A stretch of 64,000 nt of DNA, taken from assembly GCA_963932145.1 (NCBI GenBank), contig OZ010616.1:53605697-53669696 (forward strand), given 5' to 3'. Source of the stretch: Acanthosepion lycidas. Lineage: Eukaryota > Mollusca > Cephalopoda > Sepiida > Sepiidae. Below are positions 9,411-19,463 of the stretch, piece by piece. Each line of letters starts with the position of its first letter. The first letter of the stretch is position 1. A program made the translations under genes and the position numbers. The notes under the pieces are model-generated. The model saw only the letters and a list, made by a program, of their open reading frames with translations. It was not told the DNA's origin and searched no databases.

Positions 9411-11147
9411 ACTCCTCCCCAGTCTTTTGAACAGGAGTAGGTTTATCCCTTGTTTCCTCTTTAGGATTGGTTTTCCAGTTCCTTCTAAAGTCTACTTCAA
9501 CTCTATACTTCTAACATCTCCTGCTAAAACTCTGAACTTTTATTTACTATTGAATTACTTTTTCTTTTATCAATACGAGTAGATAGGTCCACACTCCTCC
9601 CCAGTCTTTTGAACAGGAGTAGGTTTATCCCTTGTTTCCTCTTTGGGATTGGGTTTCCAGTTCCTTCTAAAGTCTACTTCAACTCTATACTTCTAACATC
9701 TCCTGCTAAAACTCTGAACTTTTATTTACTATTGAATTACTTTTTCTTTTATCAATACGAGTAGATAGGTCCACACTCCTCCCCAGTCTTTTGAACAGGA
9801 GTAGAAGGTTTATCCCTTGTTTCCTCTTTAGAATTGGGTTTCCAGTTCCTTCTAAAGTCTACTTCAACTCTATACTTCTAACATCTCCTGCTAAAACTCT
9901 GAACTTTTATTTACTATTGAATTACCTTTTCTTTTATCAATACGAGTAGATAGGTTCACACTCCTCCCCGGTCTTTTGAACAGGAATAGAAGGTTTATCC
10001 CTTGTTTCCTCTTTAGAATTGGGTTTCCAGTTCCTTCTAAAGTCTACTTCAACTCTATACTTCTAACATCTCCTGCTAAAACTCTGAACTTTTATTTACT
10101 ATTGAATTACTTTTTCTTTTATCATTAGGAGTAGATACGTTCATACTCCTCCCCGGTCTTTTGAACAGGAGTAGAAGGTTTATCCCTTGTTTCCTCTTTG
10201 GGATTGGGTTTTCAGTTCCTTCTAAAGTCTACTTCAACTCTATACTTCTAACATCTCCTGCTAAAACTCTGAACTTTTATTTACTATTGAATTACTTTTT
10301 CTTTTATCAATAGGAGTAGATAGGTTCACACTCCTCTCTGGTCTTTTGAACAGGAGTAGAAGGTTTATCCCTTGTTTCCTCTTTAATATTTGTTTTCCAG
10401 TTCCTTCTAAAGTCTACTTCAACTCTATACTTCTAACATCTCCTGCTAAAACTCTGAACTTTTATTTACTATTGAATTACTTTTTCTTTTATCAATAGGA
10501 GTAGATAGGTTCACACTCCTCTCTGGTCTTTTGAACAGGAGTAGAAGGTTTATCCCTTGTTTCCTCTTTAATATTTGTTTTCCAGTTCCTTCTAAAGTCT
10601 ACTTCAACTCTATACTTCTAACATCTCCTGCTAAAACTCTGAACTTTTATTTACTATTGAATTACTTTTTCTTTTATCAATAGGAGTAGATAGGTTCACA
10701 CTCCTCTCTGGTCTTTTGAACAGGAGTAGAAGGTTTATCCCTTGTTTCCTCTTTAATATTTGTTTTCCAGTTCCTTCTAAAGTCTACTTCAACTCTATAC
10801 TTCTAACATCTCCTGCTAAAACTCTGAACTTTTATTTACTATTGAATTACTTTTTCTTTTATCAATAGGAGTAGATAGGTTCATACTCCTCCCCGGTCTT
10901 TTGAACAGGAGTAGAAGGTTTATCCCTTGTTTCCTCTTTAGGATTTGGTTTCCAGTTCCTTCTAAAGTCTACTTCAACTCTATACTTCTAACATCTCCTG
11001 CTAAAACTCTGAACTTTTATTTACTATTGAATTACTTTTTCTTTTATCAATAGGAGTAGATAGGTTCATACTCCTCCCCGGTCTTTTGAACAGGAGTAGA
11101 AGGTTTATCCCTTGTTTCCTCTTTAGGATTGGGTTTCCAGTTCCTTG
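9411..11147. repeat. 182-185 bp satellite, ~9.4 copies
   Basis: The landmark ACTCCTC recurs at 9411, 9593, 9775, 9960, 10145, 10330, 10515, 10700, 10885 and 11070. The first two periods are 182 bp and the rest are 185 bp; the difference is an extra AGA in AGGAGTAGAAGG. The three central units (10330-10885) share CTCTCTGG and TAATATTTG variants, which indicates recent local duplication. No coding sense or similarity to known elements was recognised. Confidence 0.95.
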
Positions 11148-11288
11148 TAAAATATTCTTCTTATCTTTCACTGCCGGAAGCCTCTTGCATATTAGTGGCA
11201 TTATTGCTTTGCTTGGTGTGAACTTGATTGCAAAAAATATATTTATACGTTAAAATTTAACGAAAAATCGTATATTTCTGCTTTTCAG

Positions 11289-11346
11289 GGAGCCAAACAT
11301 TACAGGGCGAGGATTACTCAGGACGTCACATCCCAGTCCAAATAAA
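11289..11346 (+). other. Possible terminal exon with a strong 3' splice site
   Basis: TATTTCTGCTTTTCAG is a near-consensus acceptor ending at about 11289. The following sequence is open in one frame for 18 codons up to TAA, and in another frame for about 20 codons up to TAG. No upstream exon was identified. It is a weak candidate, because such acceptors arise by chance in AT-rich DNA. Confidence 0.12.
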
Positions 11347-11479
11347 TTGTAGCAAGACTTCAATTTAAAATGTTAATTGTCATGCACCAAGATGATGGAC
11401 CTAATTCTGACCGAAAAAGTACACATACTAAAGTTGATTGTTTCATCAAATCCATTCATTCACGATTTCCGAAGGAGCT

Positions 11480-11800
11480 GCTCTTAACTTCTAGGAAATA
11501 TTGGTCGTTTTATATAGCTGTGAATACTGAACGATCTTATCATATATAGAGAAGAGATGGAATACAGACTTGAGGTAAAACAAAGTTGGTTCTACAGAAA
11601 TGAATGGACTAAATTATGAGAAAATTTTAAATTATAAAATTTTATAGAAAATGGACATAGACAAGAGGGACAGAGGAAAACAACACATAACCTACTTAAT
11701 TAGTGTAAATATTTGGCAGAACAGAGATTAGGAGAAACAGCAAAAAGATACAATTAACTAAGAGCTAAAATTGTGGAGAGCCATACCCTGAAGTAATAGG
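11480..11800 (+). pseudogene. RTE-like LINE ORF2 fragment (LYGSEC to FYRR region)
   Basis: The plus strand reads a degraded form of the LYGSECWT...KKRLEA...WFYRR block: YIAVNTERSYH, then REEMEYRLEVKQSWFYRNEWT. Stops interrupt it. It is directly followed by copies of the C-terminal block, so it represents the 5' shoulder of the array at 11800-13140. Confidence 0.55.
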
Positions 11801-13140
11801 AAATAAGAAAGAGAAGTTTGTGTAAATGGTTAGCAGAATAAGGATTAGGAGAGATATCAGAAAATACAAAGCTTGCTAAGAGCTAAAAAGGTTAGGAAGT
11901 TGCGGAGTGCCATGCTCGCACATGTCCTAAATGGACATGCAAAATAGAGGAAGAAGAAGAAGATTGTGTAAATGGTTGGCAGAATAAGGATTAGGAGAGA
12001 TATCAGAAAATAGAAAGCTTGCTAAGGGCTATAAAGGTCAGGAACTTGTGGAAAGCCCTGATCGCTCCTGTCCTTAATGGACATGTCACATATAGGAAGG
12101 AGAAGAGAATGGTTAGCAGAATAAGGATTACGAGAGATATCAGAAAATACAAAACTTGCTAAAAGCTATAATTTCCAGGAAGATGTGGAGTGCCATGATC
12201 GCTCATGTCCTAAATGGACGTGCCACATAGAGAAAGAAGAAGCTTGTGTAAATAGTAGGCAGAATAAGGATTACGAGAGATATCAGAAAAAACAAAGATT
12301 GCTAAGAGCTATAATTTTCATGAAGTTGTGGAGTGCCATGATCGCTCGTGTCCTAAATTGACATGTCACATATAGGAAGAAGAAACAGCTTGTGTAATTG
12401 GTTAGCAGAATAAGGATTAGGAGAGATATCAGAAAATACAAATTTTGCTATGAGATATAATTTTCAGGAAGTTGTGGTGTGCCATGATCCCTCATGTCCT
12501 AAATTCATATGCTACATAGAGGAAGAAGAAGAAGAAGCTTGAGTAAATGGTTGGCAGAATAAGGATTAGGAGAGATATCAGAAAATATAAAACTTGCTAA
12601 AAGCTATAATTTCCAGGAAGATGTGGTGTGCCATGATCGCTCATGTCCTAAATGGACGTGCCACATAGAGAAAGAAGAAGAAGCTTGTTTAAATGGTTGG
12701 CAGAATAAGGATTAGTTGAGATATTAGAAAATACAAAGTTTGCTAAGAGCTATAAAGTTCAGGAAGTTGTGGAGTGCCATGATCACACATGACCTAAATG
12801 GAAATGCGACATAGAGAAAGAAGAAGAAGCTTGTGTAAATGGTTAGCAGAATAAGGATTAGGAGAGATATTAGAAAATACAAAGCTTGCTAAGAGCTATA
12901 AAAGTCAGGAAGTTGTGGAGTGCCATGATCGCTCATGTCCTAAATGGACATGCCACATAGAAGAAGAAGAAGAAGAAGAAGAAGAAGAAGAAGAAGAAGA
13001 AGAAGAAGCTTGTGTAAATGGTTAGCAGAATAAGTATTAGGAGAGATATCAGAAAATACGAAGGTTGCTAATAGCTATAAAGTTGAGGAAGTTGCGGAGT
13101 GCCATGATCGCTTATGTCCTAAATTTACATCTCACATAGA
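11800..13140 (+). repeat. ~145 bp tandem array of a LINE ORF2 C-terminus
   Basis: About nine units contain GTGTAAATGGTTAGCAGAAT, then AGGAGAGATATCAGAAAATA, then GCTAAGAGCTATAAA, then TGCCATGATCGCTCATGTCC. In one frame the unit reads LLRAIK, LWSAMIAHVLNGHAT. This is the extreme C-terminus of the same LINE family seen at 26740-26800 and 63600-63700 (LLRAT, LWRAMM). Units are joined by (GAA)n linkers, the longest at 12961-13010, which probably derive from the LINE's simple 3' tail. The unit is therefore ORF end plus 3' tail. Confidence 0.8.
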
Positions 13141-13261
13141 AGAAAATGAGCTTAACAACTTCGACAAAATATTGCAATAACAATCATAAATATGCTGGTT
13201 GTTATTTTAAGAAGTGGGTACAAATGATAAGATTTGAACTTGCGAACTTTTTCTATTTCAC

Positions 13262-13328
13262 TGAAACACCTTTAATCTTCTCTCTTTTTTTCTTTCTTTC
13301 ACACTCTCTCTCTCCTCCCTCCCCCTCC

Positions 13329-13366
<38 letters not shown>

Positions 13367-13534
13367 CTATCTCTTTTCTTTCATTTTCTCACTGGAAAAA
13401 GAAGTGTATGTCTTTTTTTTAATACAATCAAAACGGAGTCCATTATTTAGGAAGTATTGGCAGGAGACGTTAAACACTTCTATCATCCCTTCTTTCTTTC
13501 TTTCTTTTTTTCTTTCTTCTTTTCTTCCTTTCTC

Positions 13535-13575
<41 letters not shown>

Positions 13576-13670
13576 TTTCTTCCTTTCTCTATTTCTCTCT
13601 CTCTCTCTCTCTTTTCTTTCTTTCATTTTCTCACTGGAAAAGAAGTGTATGTCTTGTTGGTTGTTTTTTT
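13262..13670. repeat. CT-rich microsatellite block with a ~240 bp duplication
   Basis: (CT)n, (CTAT)n and (CTTT)n tracts alternate. The segment TCATTTTCTCACTGGAAAA with GAAGTGTATGTCTT occurs at about 13380 and again at about 13620. Long Ser/Leu/Phe-rich frames here are microsatellite translations. Confidence 0.9.
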
Positions 13671-14115
13671 TAATGCTAACGAACTGGAAAATGGATTCTT
13701 ATGAATAGAAACATAAAGACAAATATGCAAAAAACAATATTGTATTTTTATTAAATAAGTATTTGTTTTTTTAATCATTAAATTCCTTTTAATATAGTGG
13801 AAGTATTTTGTATTTTTAATTTTTTCTTTTAATTTTTCAAGAAAAAATAATAATAATGAAAATTTATTGTACTAAGCTATTCACTCTAGTAAAACCAACA
13901 GTGCTTTGTATTCCTAACCTTTTTGCATTTCCCACCAAAATTTGGTTTCCATCAGCCAAGGTATGTCTATTTTAGTATTTCTGTCGGACTAACAGAAGTC
14001 ATAGAATTTTATGTATAGATTAAAGTTTGAATATTACCACCAGTGTGTTCTCCTTGGCTTGTATGAGTTTATATCAGCTATGTGTCGGTTCTTTTTTCTT
14101 TTTTTTCTTCTTGTG
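13671..14115. other. AT-rich spacer
   Basis: No features were recognised in this stretch on either strand. Confidence 0.4.
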
Positions 14116-14125
14116 ATTGAGATTG

Positions 14126-14167
14126 TGTGTGTGTATGTGTGTGTGTGCGTGCGTGTGTGTGTGTGTG

Positions 14168-14206
<39 letters not shown>
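14126..14206. repeat. (GT)n and (GA)n microsatellite
   Basis: GT-rich sequence passes into (GA)n. Confidence 0.95.
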
Positions 14207-14208
<2 letters not shown>

Positions 14209-14271
14209 AAATGCTTTTGCAAATGTGATGAAAAAATATATGCATCGAATAGAAAGTGTTTGCTTATATGA

Positions 14272-14470
14272 GGCACGGTGGAGTAACGGATTGAGGAATC
14301 TGAGAGCCGAGTTCGAATTCCAGTCAAGTCCATTACATTCACTTACGTGCTAATACCCTTGGGAATGGTATGAATCATCTTCTTCTCCCAAGTATGGGTA
14401 AATAGCAGGAGAGACCGTGTTCTATAGCCTTGAATGGCAACTGGTCTACTGCAGAAAGAAAAAAAAATTG
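14272..14470 (+). mobile_element. tRNA-derived SINE (family B), plus strand
   Basis: GGCACGGTGGAGTAACGGAT (A-box region) is followed by GAGTTCGAATTCC (B box). Then come ATTACATTCACTTA, ACCCTTGGGAATGGTATGAA and a body that ends in an A-rich tail near 14458-14470. This is the most complete copy of the family in the window and sets the orientation. Confidence 0.7.
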
Positions 14471-14689
14471 CCACGTCAGTTATGTATCAAAAGATACATG
14501 ATCGCCTAAGCGTGTATCACGCATGGCACATGATTGACTGATACTTATATGAGTAAGAGAGATTGAGAGAGTTTGCATATGAACGTGCCAGAGAGAAAGA
14601 ATGAGGGAGAGAGAGAAAAGTTGCATATGCGTGCATATATCTGTAAAAGTAAGAAAGAATGTATTAAAGTTTAATGTTTGTGGTGCGCA

Positions 14690-15020
14690 TGTCTGTGTGT
14701 GTGTGTGCGTGTGAGTAAATTAGTATGTGAGAAATAGATAATACGTGTAAACCTCTGCGTGTGTATGAGAGAGAGATAGTGAGTACGTTAAATGTATATG
14801 CGTATAAAGAGGGTGTGTAATTTTGTGTGCGAACGTATAAATTAGCGTATGAAAATGTGAGAGAAAGTGCGTGCACGCATGTATCAGTGAATATGTGTTT
14901 GTGCAACAAAATGAATATGTGTACGTGTGGCAATATCCATGTGGATGTGCTCTTTTGCGTATGCGAATTTCCATGAAAGAAGTTGTGTATGTGACATAAA
15001 TAATACGTATGTGCGCGCGC

Positions 15021-15051
<31 letters not shown>

Positions 15052-15250
15052 ATAGAGAAAGTGTTTGTGTGTGAGAGATAGAGAAAAAGAGTAAGAAAGA
15101 GAGTGTGCGTGAGAGAATGAGTGTGTGTGTTTGTGTGAGAGAGAAAGGGAGATTTTGCGTGTGTGAGAGAGAAAAAGAGTGTGTGCGAGTGTATATGAGA
15201 GAAAGTGTGTGTGTGTGTATGTGCGTAAGAGAATGTGTGTGAGTGAGTGT

Positions 15251-15293
<43 letters not shown>

Positions 15294-15300
15294 CGAGCAT
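14690..15300. repeat. (GT)n/(GA)n/(GC) microsatellite block
   Basis: Mixed TG, AG and short CG runs occur, for example GCGCGCGCGTGTGTG near 15013. Frames rich in His, Thr and Ser on the minus strand are translations of these repeats and not genes. Confidence 0.95.
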
Positions 15301-15305
15301 AGGCA

Positions 15306-16225
15306 ATTGTATATGTTTGCGTTTCTACAAGTAGAAATATCTGCGTATATGCTTGTGATGTATAGAATTTATGTGTGTGAGTAAGAGTCTGCGTGAGGCA
15401 CTGGGCATACTGAGGTGGGGATGTTATCCCACCAACGCTACCACCACTACCAATGATGGTTACATTAAACACAAGGTCATAGCGTTGGTATCAGAAATTG
15501 TCGCTTTTCAGACACCTCAGGCATCAACGATTGATCGTGATCCTTTCTCTCTCAAAGTTGAAGCCGGTTGTGGATAGACCTTAACTTTGGTTAATTTTTG
15601 TCGCCCACAGAGGAAATTTTATTTATTAAGCTTAACTCAGTTATTACACAAGACATTATTCCACGTAGACACGGCCTAAAAATACTATACTTAATTTATT
15701 CTGATACAAAGCTATACGTATTAAGCATTCAGTAAGGATCTAACTCAGTGATAACGATCGACGAGAGTATACCACTTTATAACACCGAGTCTCTTGGTGT
15801 ATCGTACAGAAGGAAGGATCAAACATTATGACAAGGCTAGTAGTTTTTGACCAAAGCCGAATGTCAACCTTCAAGACAAACCAGCCATTTAGCTAGTCTG
15901 ATGAAGCATTAGCAACAGGATGAGGCAAGTTATGCAGAGTAAAAAAGAATACTTTCTTCAATGTTTGAGAAAACAAAGAAGCGTTATCATCCACAACTGA
16001 CTTCATACTAAATTTCGAAATTGGTATTAGGGATGCGTATCTTCGAAACACACATCTTGCAGAAGTTCCTCGAGTTGTTTGTTCGTTGCTTATTCTTCCA
16101 AAAATTATTGATATTCTGGTTATTGGTTCAGTAGGAAAGTATTAATTCCAAAAGACAAGATGTCTACAGGGACATTTTCGTTTCCTTTGAGAAACCAGAT
16201 ATCTGAAGTGAAGCGTATCAAACAA
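15306..16225. other. Unassigned region
   Basis: No coding motif was recognised. On the minus strand, two AATAAA-type signals around 15620-15640 and an upstream TATAAAG-like string near 15778 could reflect an old LTR, but ends and repeats were not found. Confidence 0.3.
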
Positions 16226-16488
16226 CAGTAGCGTGCAGAGTTGGGTGGGGACGGGCGTCCATATCGGGAAGGGGGAATCCAATGAAAGAATGAAATAAAA
16301 ATTTACTTTATATTTAATTTGAATAAAATATTTATTTCATGCTTCATCTGTTTTTACATATTTAAAATGTCTTTTCTGTCTCACATTTCTCAGTATTAGG
16401 ACCTATAGCCCACCCTCTACTTGTGTTTTAGGAGCATACAATCAAGGAGTTGGCCCCAGATGTCATCAAACATCACTAAACCTCACTG
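16226..16488 (+). mobile_element. hAT-like MITE, copy 1
   Basis: It opens with CAGTAGCGTGCAGAG and closes with CACTAAACCTCACTG. The interior contains ATTTAATTTGAATAAA, ACAATCAAGGAGTTGGCCCC and TCCATATCGGG. The complementary copy at 50458-50693 has the same order and better ends (CAGTGATGTGCAGAGG), which fits hAT-type termini. No transposase is present. Confidence 0.6.
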
Positions 16489-16660
16489 TATAGAGGACTA
16501 AAACCATTTCGACTAATGATTATGTCTTGGTTTATCATATTTTTTATGTTTTTTTTATATGCTGTATTTGTATTTTATTTTCACAAGTTTAAAAATGGAT
16601 TTGCTTCCATATTTTCCATGTCGACCAATTGTTGACGTGGAAAAATGATTGATTCATTAA

Positions 16661-17614
16661 TAGTAGCGTGCAGAAAAGTTGAGGGTGGAGCAGTAGGTGC
16701 GATGATCCCCGGACATCCATATTAGGAGAGTTAAAAATTGAGTTTTTGAAATTGGAAATTCTCTCTCTCTTAACTTCGTTGTACAATTGCCCTACAGTCC
16801 CACAAGCTTTTGTGAATGTGGATCCATGTTACATTCAGATTTATTTTTGTTGTAGTATCCATTAGTGCGCAAAAGGGGGCGCAGAGGTTGCAATGGCCCC
16901 AGGCATCCATATTGGAGAGAGGGCATCCAATTAAAGAGTGAGATAAAAATTGAGTTTTTGAAATTGGAAATTCTCTCTCTCTTAACTTCGTTGTACAAGT
17001 GCCCTACAGTCCCACAAGCTTTTGTGAATGTGGATCCATGTTACATTCAGATTTATTTTTGTTGTAGTATCCATTAGTGCGCAAAAGGGGGCGCAGAGGT
17101 TGCAATGGCCCCAGGCATCCATATTGGAGAGAGGGCATCCAATTAAAGAGTGAGATAAAAATTGAGTTTTTGAAATTGGAAATTCTCTCTCTCTTAACTT
17201 CGTTGTACAAGTGCCCTACAGTCCCACAAGCTTTTGTGAATGTGGATCCATGTTACATTCAGATTTATTTTTGTTGTAGTATCCATTAGTGCGCAAAAGG
17301 GGGCGCAGAGGTTGCAATGGCCCCAGGCATCCATATTGGAGAGAGGGCATCCAATTAAAGAGTGAGATAAAAATTGAGTTTTTGAAATTGGAAATTCTCT
17401 CTCTCTTAACTTCGTTGTACAAGTGCCCTACAGTCCCACAAGCTTTTGTGAATGTGGATCCATGTTACATTCAGATTTATCTTTGTTGTAGTATCCATTA
17501 GTGCGCAGAAAGGAACCGGGTATATATATACCTTTACTTGAGCCTTAAGGACATACGATCAAGGAGTTGGCGCTGGACATCACTTAAACATCACCAAACC
17601 TCTGCACGTCACTG
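16661..17614 (+). mobile_element. hAT-like MITE, copy 2, enlarged by internal repeats
   Basis: It begins near TAGTAGCGTGCAGAAAA and ends CTCTGCACGTCACTG, the reverse complement of the family's left end. The 3' part carries the family landmarks ACGATCAAGGAGTTGGCGC and CATCACCAAACC. The middle consists of tandem 212 bp units that a normal ~240-260 bp member lacks. Confidence 0.6.
16790..17505. repeat. 212 bp tandem repeat inside the MITE (~3.4 near-identical copies)
   Basis: The unit starts CCTACAGTCCCACAAGC and includes GTGCGCAAAAGGGGGCGCAG, then AGGCATCCATATTGG. Successive units at about 16793, 17005 and 17217 appear to be nearly identical, and a diverged half-unit precedes them at 16661-16790. 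Identity this high implies very recent expansion. The small frames repeated on both strands are by-products. Confidence 0.95.
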
Positions 17615-17639
17615 TAGTAGGTAGTGTGCATGTGTGCGT

Positions 17640-17735
17640 GCGTGAGCGCGCACAGTGAGTATCAAACTCGTTATTCAGCCGTAATTAATCTAGTGAGACG
17701 AGCTTGCTGACCATTAAATCACATCGATGTGCCCA
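17640..17735 (-). mobile_element. tRNA-derived SINE (family A), minus strand
   Basis: It matches 40-162: CAGTGAGTATCAAACTCGTT, CTAGTGAGACGAGCTTGCTG and GATGTGCCCAAATG on the plus strand. It is more decayed than the copy at 40-162. Confidence 0.55.
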
Positions 17736-18044
17736 AATGTTTTTCTAAGCTGTGCCTGCGTACGTATCTATGTGTGTGTAGTGTGTTCAGTTTTTCAGTT
17801 GCTATTTTGTTTTTAAAACCTTTTTACAGAAGATATTTATTTAGTTATTTATCTCCTTTACAAAATGGCTATCTACAATTAATTCCCATGAAGCAAGATA
17901 TTGTGAAAAATTAGTGAAAAGAGACAACTAGGATAATCATTCAGCACCCCACTGTGACAACTGTGGGTTGATCTGTCCGGGTGTCCGGGCGAGAAGGACA
18001 GAAGAAACTCCCAGTGGGCTGATGGATATTAAATACCCTACCTT

Positions 18045-18051
18045 TTGCTTT

Positions 18052-18106
<55 letters not shown>

Positions 18107-18176
18107 GAGACGTTCTTTCTTTCTTTCTGAGACCTTCTATATTTTTTCTTTCTTTCTTTTTCTTTCTTTCTTTCCT

Positions 18177-18212
<36 letters not shown>

Positions 18213-18540
18213 TCACGTTCTATATTTTTTCTTTCTTTTTCTTTCATTCTTTCTTTCTTTCCTTCTTTCTTTCTTTCTTTCTTTCACGTTCTATATTTTT
18301 TCTTTCTTTCTGAGACGTTCTTTCTTTCTTTCTGAGACCTTCTATATTTTTTCTTTCTTTCTTTTTCTTTCTTTCTTTCCTTCTTTCTTTCTTTCTTTCT
18401 TTCTTTCACGTTCTATATTTTTTCTTTCTTTTTCTTTCATTCTTTCTTTCTTTCCTTCTTTCTTTCCCATTTAAAAATTTTCTTTCTTTCTTTCTTTCTT
18501 TCTTAGTCGTTTTTCTTTCTTTCTTTCTTTCTTTCTTTAT
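18045..18540. repeat. (CTTT)n block with higher-order duplications
   Basis: CTTT tracts are broken by GAGACGTTC, GAGACCTTC and CACGTTC spacers. The order of spacers repeats (about 18105-18290 versus 18310-18470), which shows duplication of ~190 bp segments. A minus-strand Lys/Glu/Arg frame is an artefact. Confidence 0.9.
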
Positions 18541-19463
18541 TTCATCTTCAACTATTGTTATTATGTCCTTTATTATACTCATACCGACCACTATACCGTG
18601 TAACCAACAAGCGATAGCTAAAAAGAAAGAAAAAAAGAACGAAAGAAAGAACGTCTGAAAAATAGAAAAAAAAAGGAAAAGAAAGAAAGAAAGAAAGAAA
18701 GAAATGCTTCAAAATGTAGAAAGAGAAAAAAATGTAGTGTTTACCTGTGACTGTATTTAATTTATTAAATAAAGAATTGGCCTCGAGTTAAATCCCTTTG
18801 TGTTCACATACAGTGCTACCATTACGCTTTGGTACTTAATACAAGGTGTGGGCTTAATAATCGGGCGTATTTGAATTTTATCAATGTAGTAAACGGATGG
18901 GTCTTAAAGTGACGTCAGAAAATAATTGAATGAATCAAAAAGCGAGAACTTAATAAACGGGATGTTCTTAATAAGCTTCGGGTTGGAAAATTTCCTCAAA
19001 AAAAGAAAAAAACATACATATATGTCTCCGTCGCATGCGTGTATATGTGAATGTTTCTGCTTTTTGGAAGGATGCTGTAGAGATTCATCTGTTTTGTTTT
19101 CATGGGATGACATGTTAAACAAGTTCACTTGTTATATACTAAGCTTTGCTTAGTTTGTGGAACAAGTATTAGTCACCTAGTAAAGACAGAAATCAATACA
19201 AATTATGAACAAAAAAAGCTTGTAGAAGTTACTACACCAATGTGCCAAAGTAGGTTTCATTTTTGAATTTGTTAACTTCATTTTGCAAGGAAGTGGTAGC
19301 TGTCACTGGTTACAAACAAACTCAGTGGGATTTTTATATGTGCTCCACGCTTGGCCGTTTTTGATTCATGACTGACTAGGCAGAAGATTGTCTCGCAGTA
19401 GGATTTCGTTTCTTTCTGTAAGTGACTGTCCCGCTATTCAACACATATCTCTGGAGAAAAGAT
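18541..19463. other. Unassigned region with a possible DNA-transposon end
   Basis: GGTACTTAATACAAGG, GGGCTTAATAATCGGG and ACTTAATAAACGGG repeat within 18829-18970. This recalls the terminal repeats of some pogo/Tigger-like MITEs, but both ends could not be matched. The remainder is featureless. Confidence 0.3.

Noticed and set aside
14034-15472. Long His/Thr/Ser-rich minus-strand frames (up to 250 codons)
   Set aside because: They follow (GT)n and (GA)n microsatellites and have no other protein-like content.
17941-18591. Lys/Glu-rich frame on the minus strand and Phe/Leu/Ser-rich frame on the plus strand
   Set aside because: Both are translations of the (CTTT)n block.
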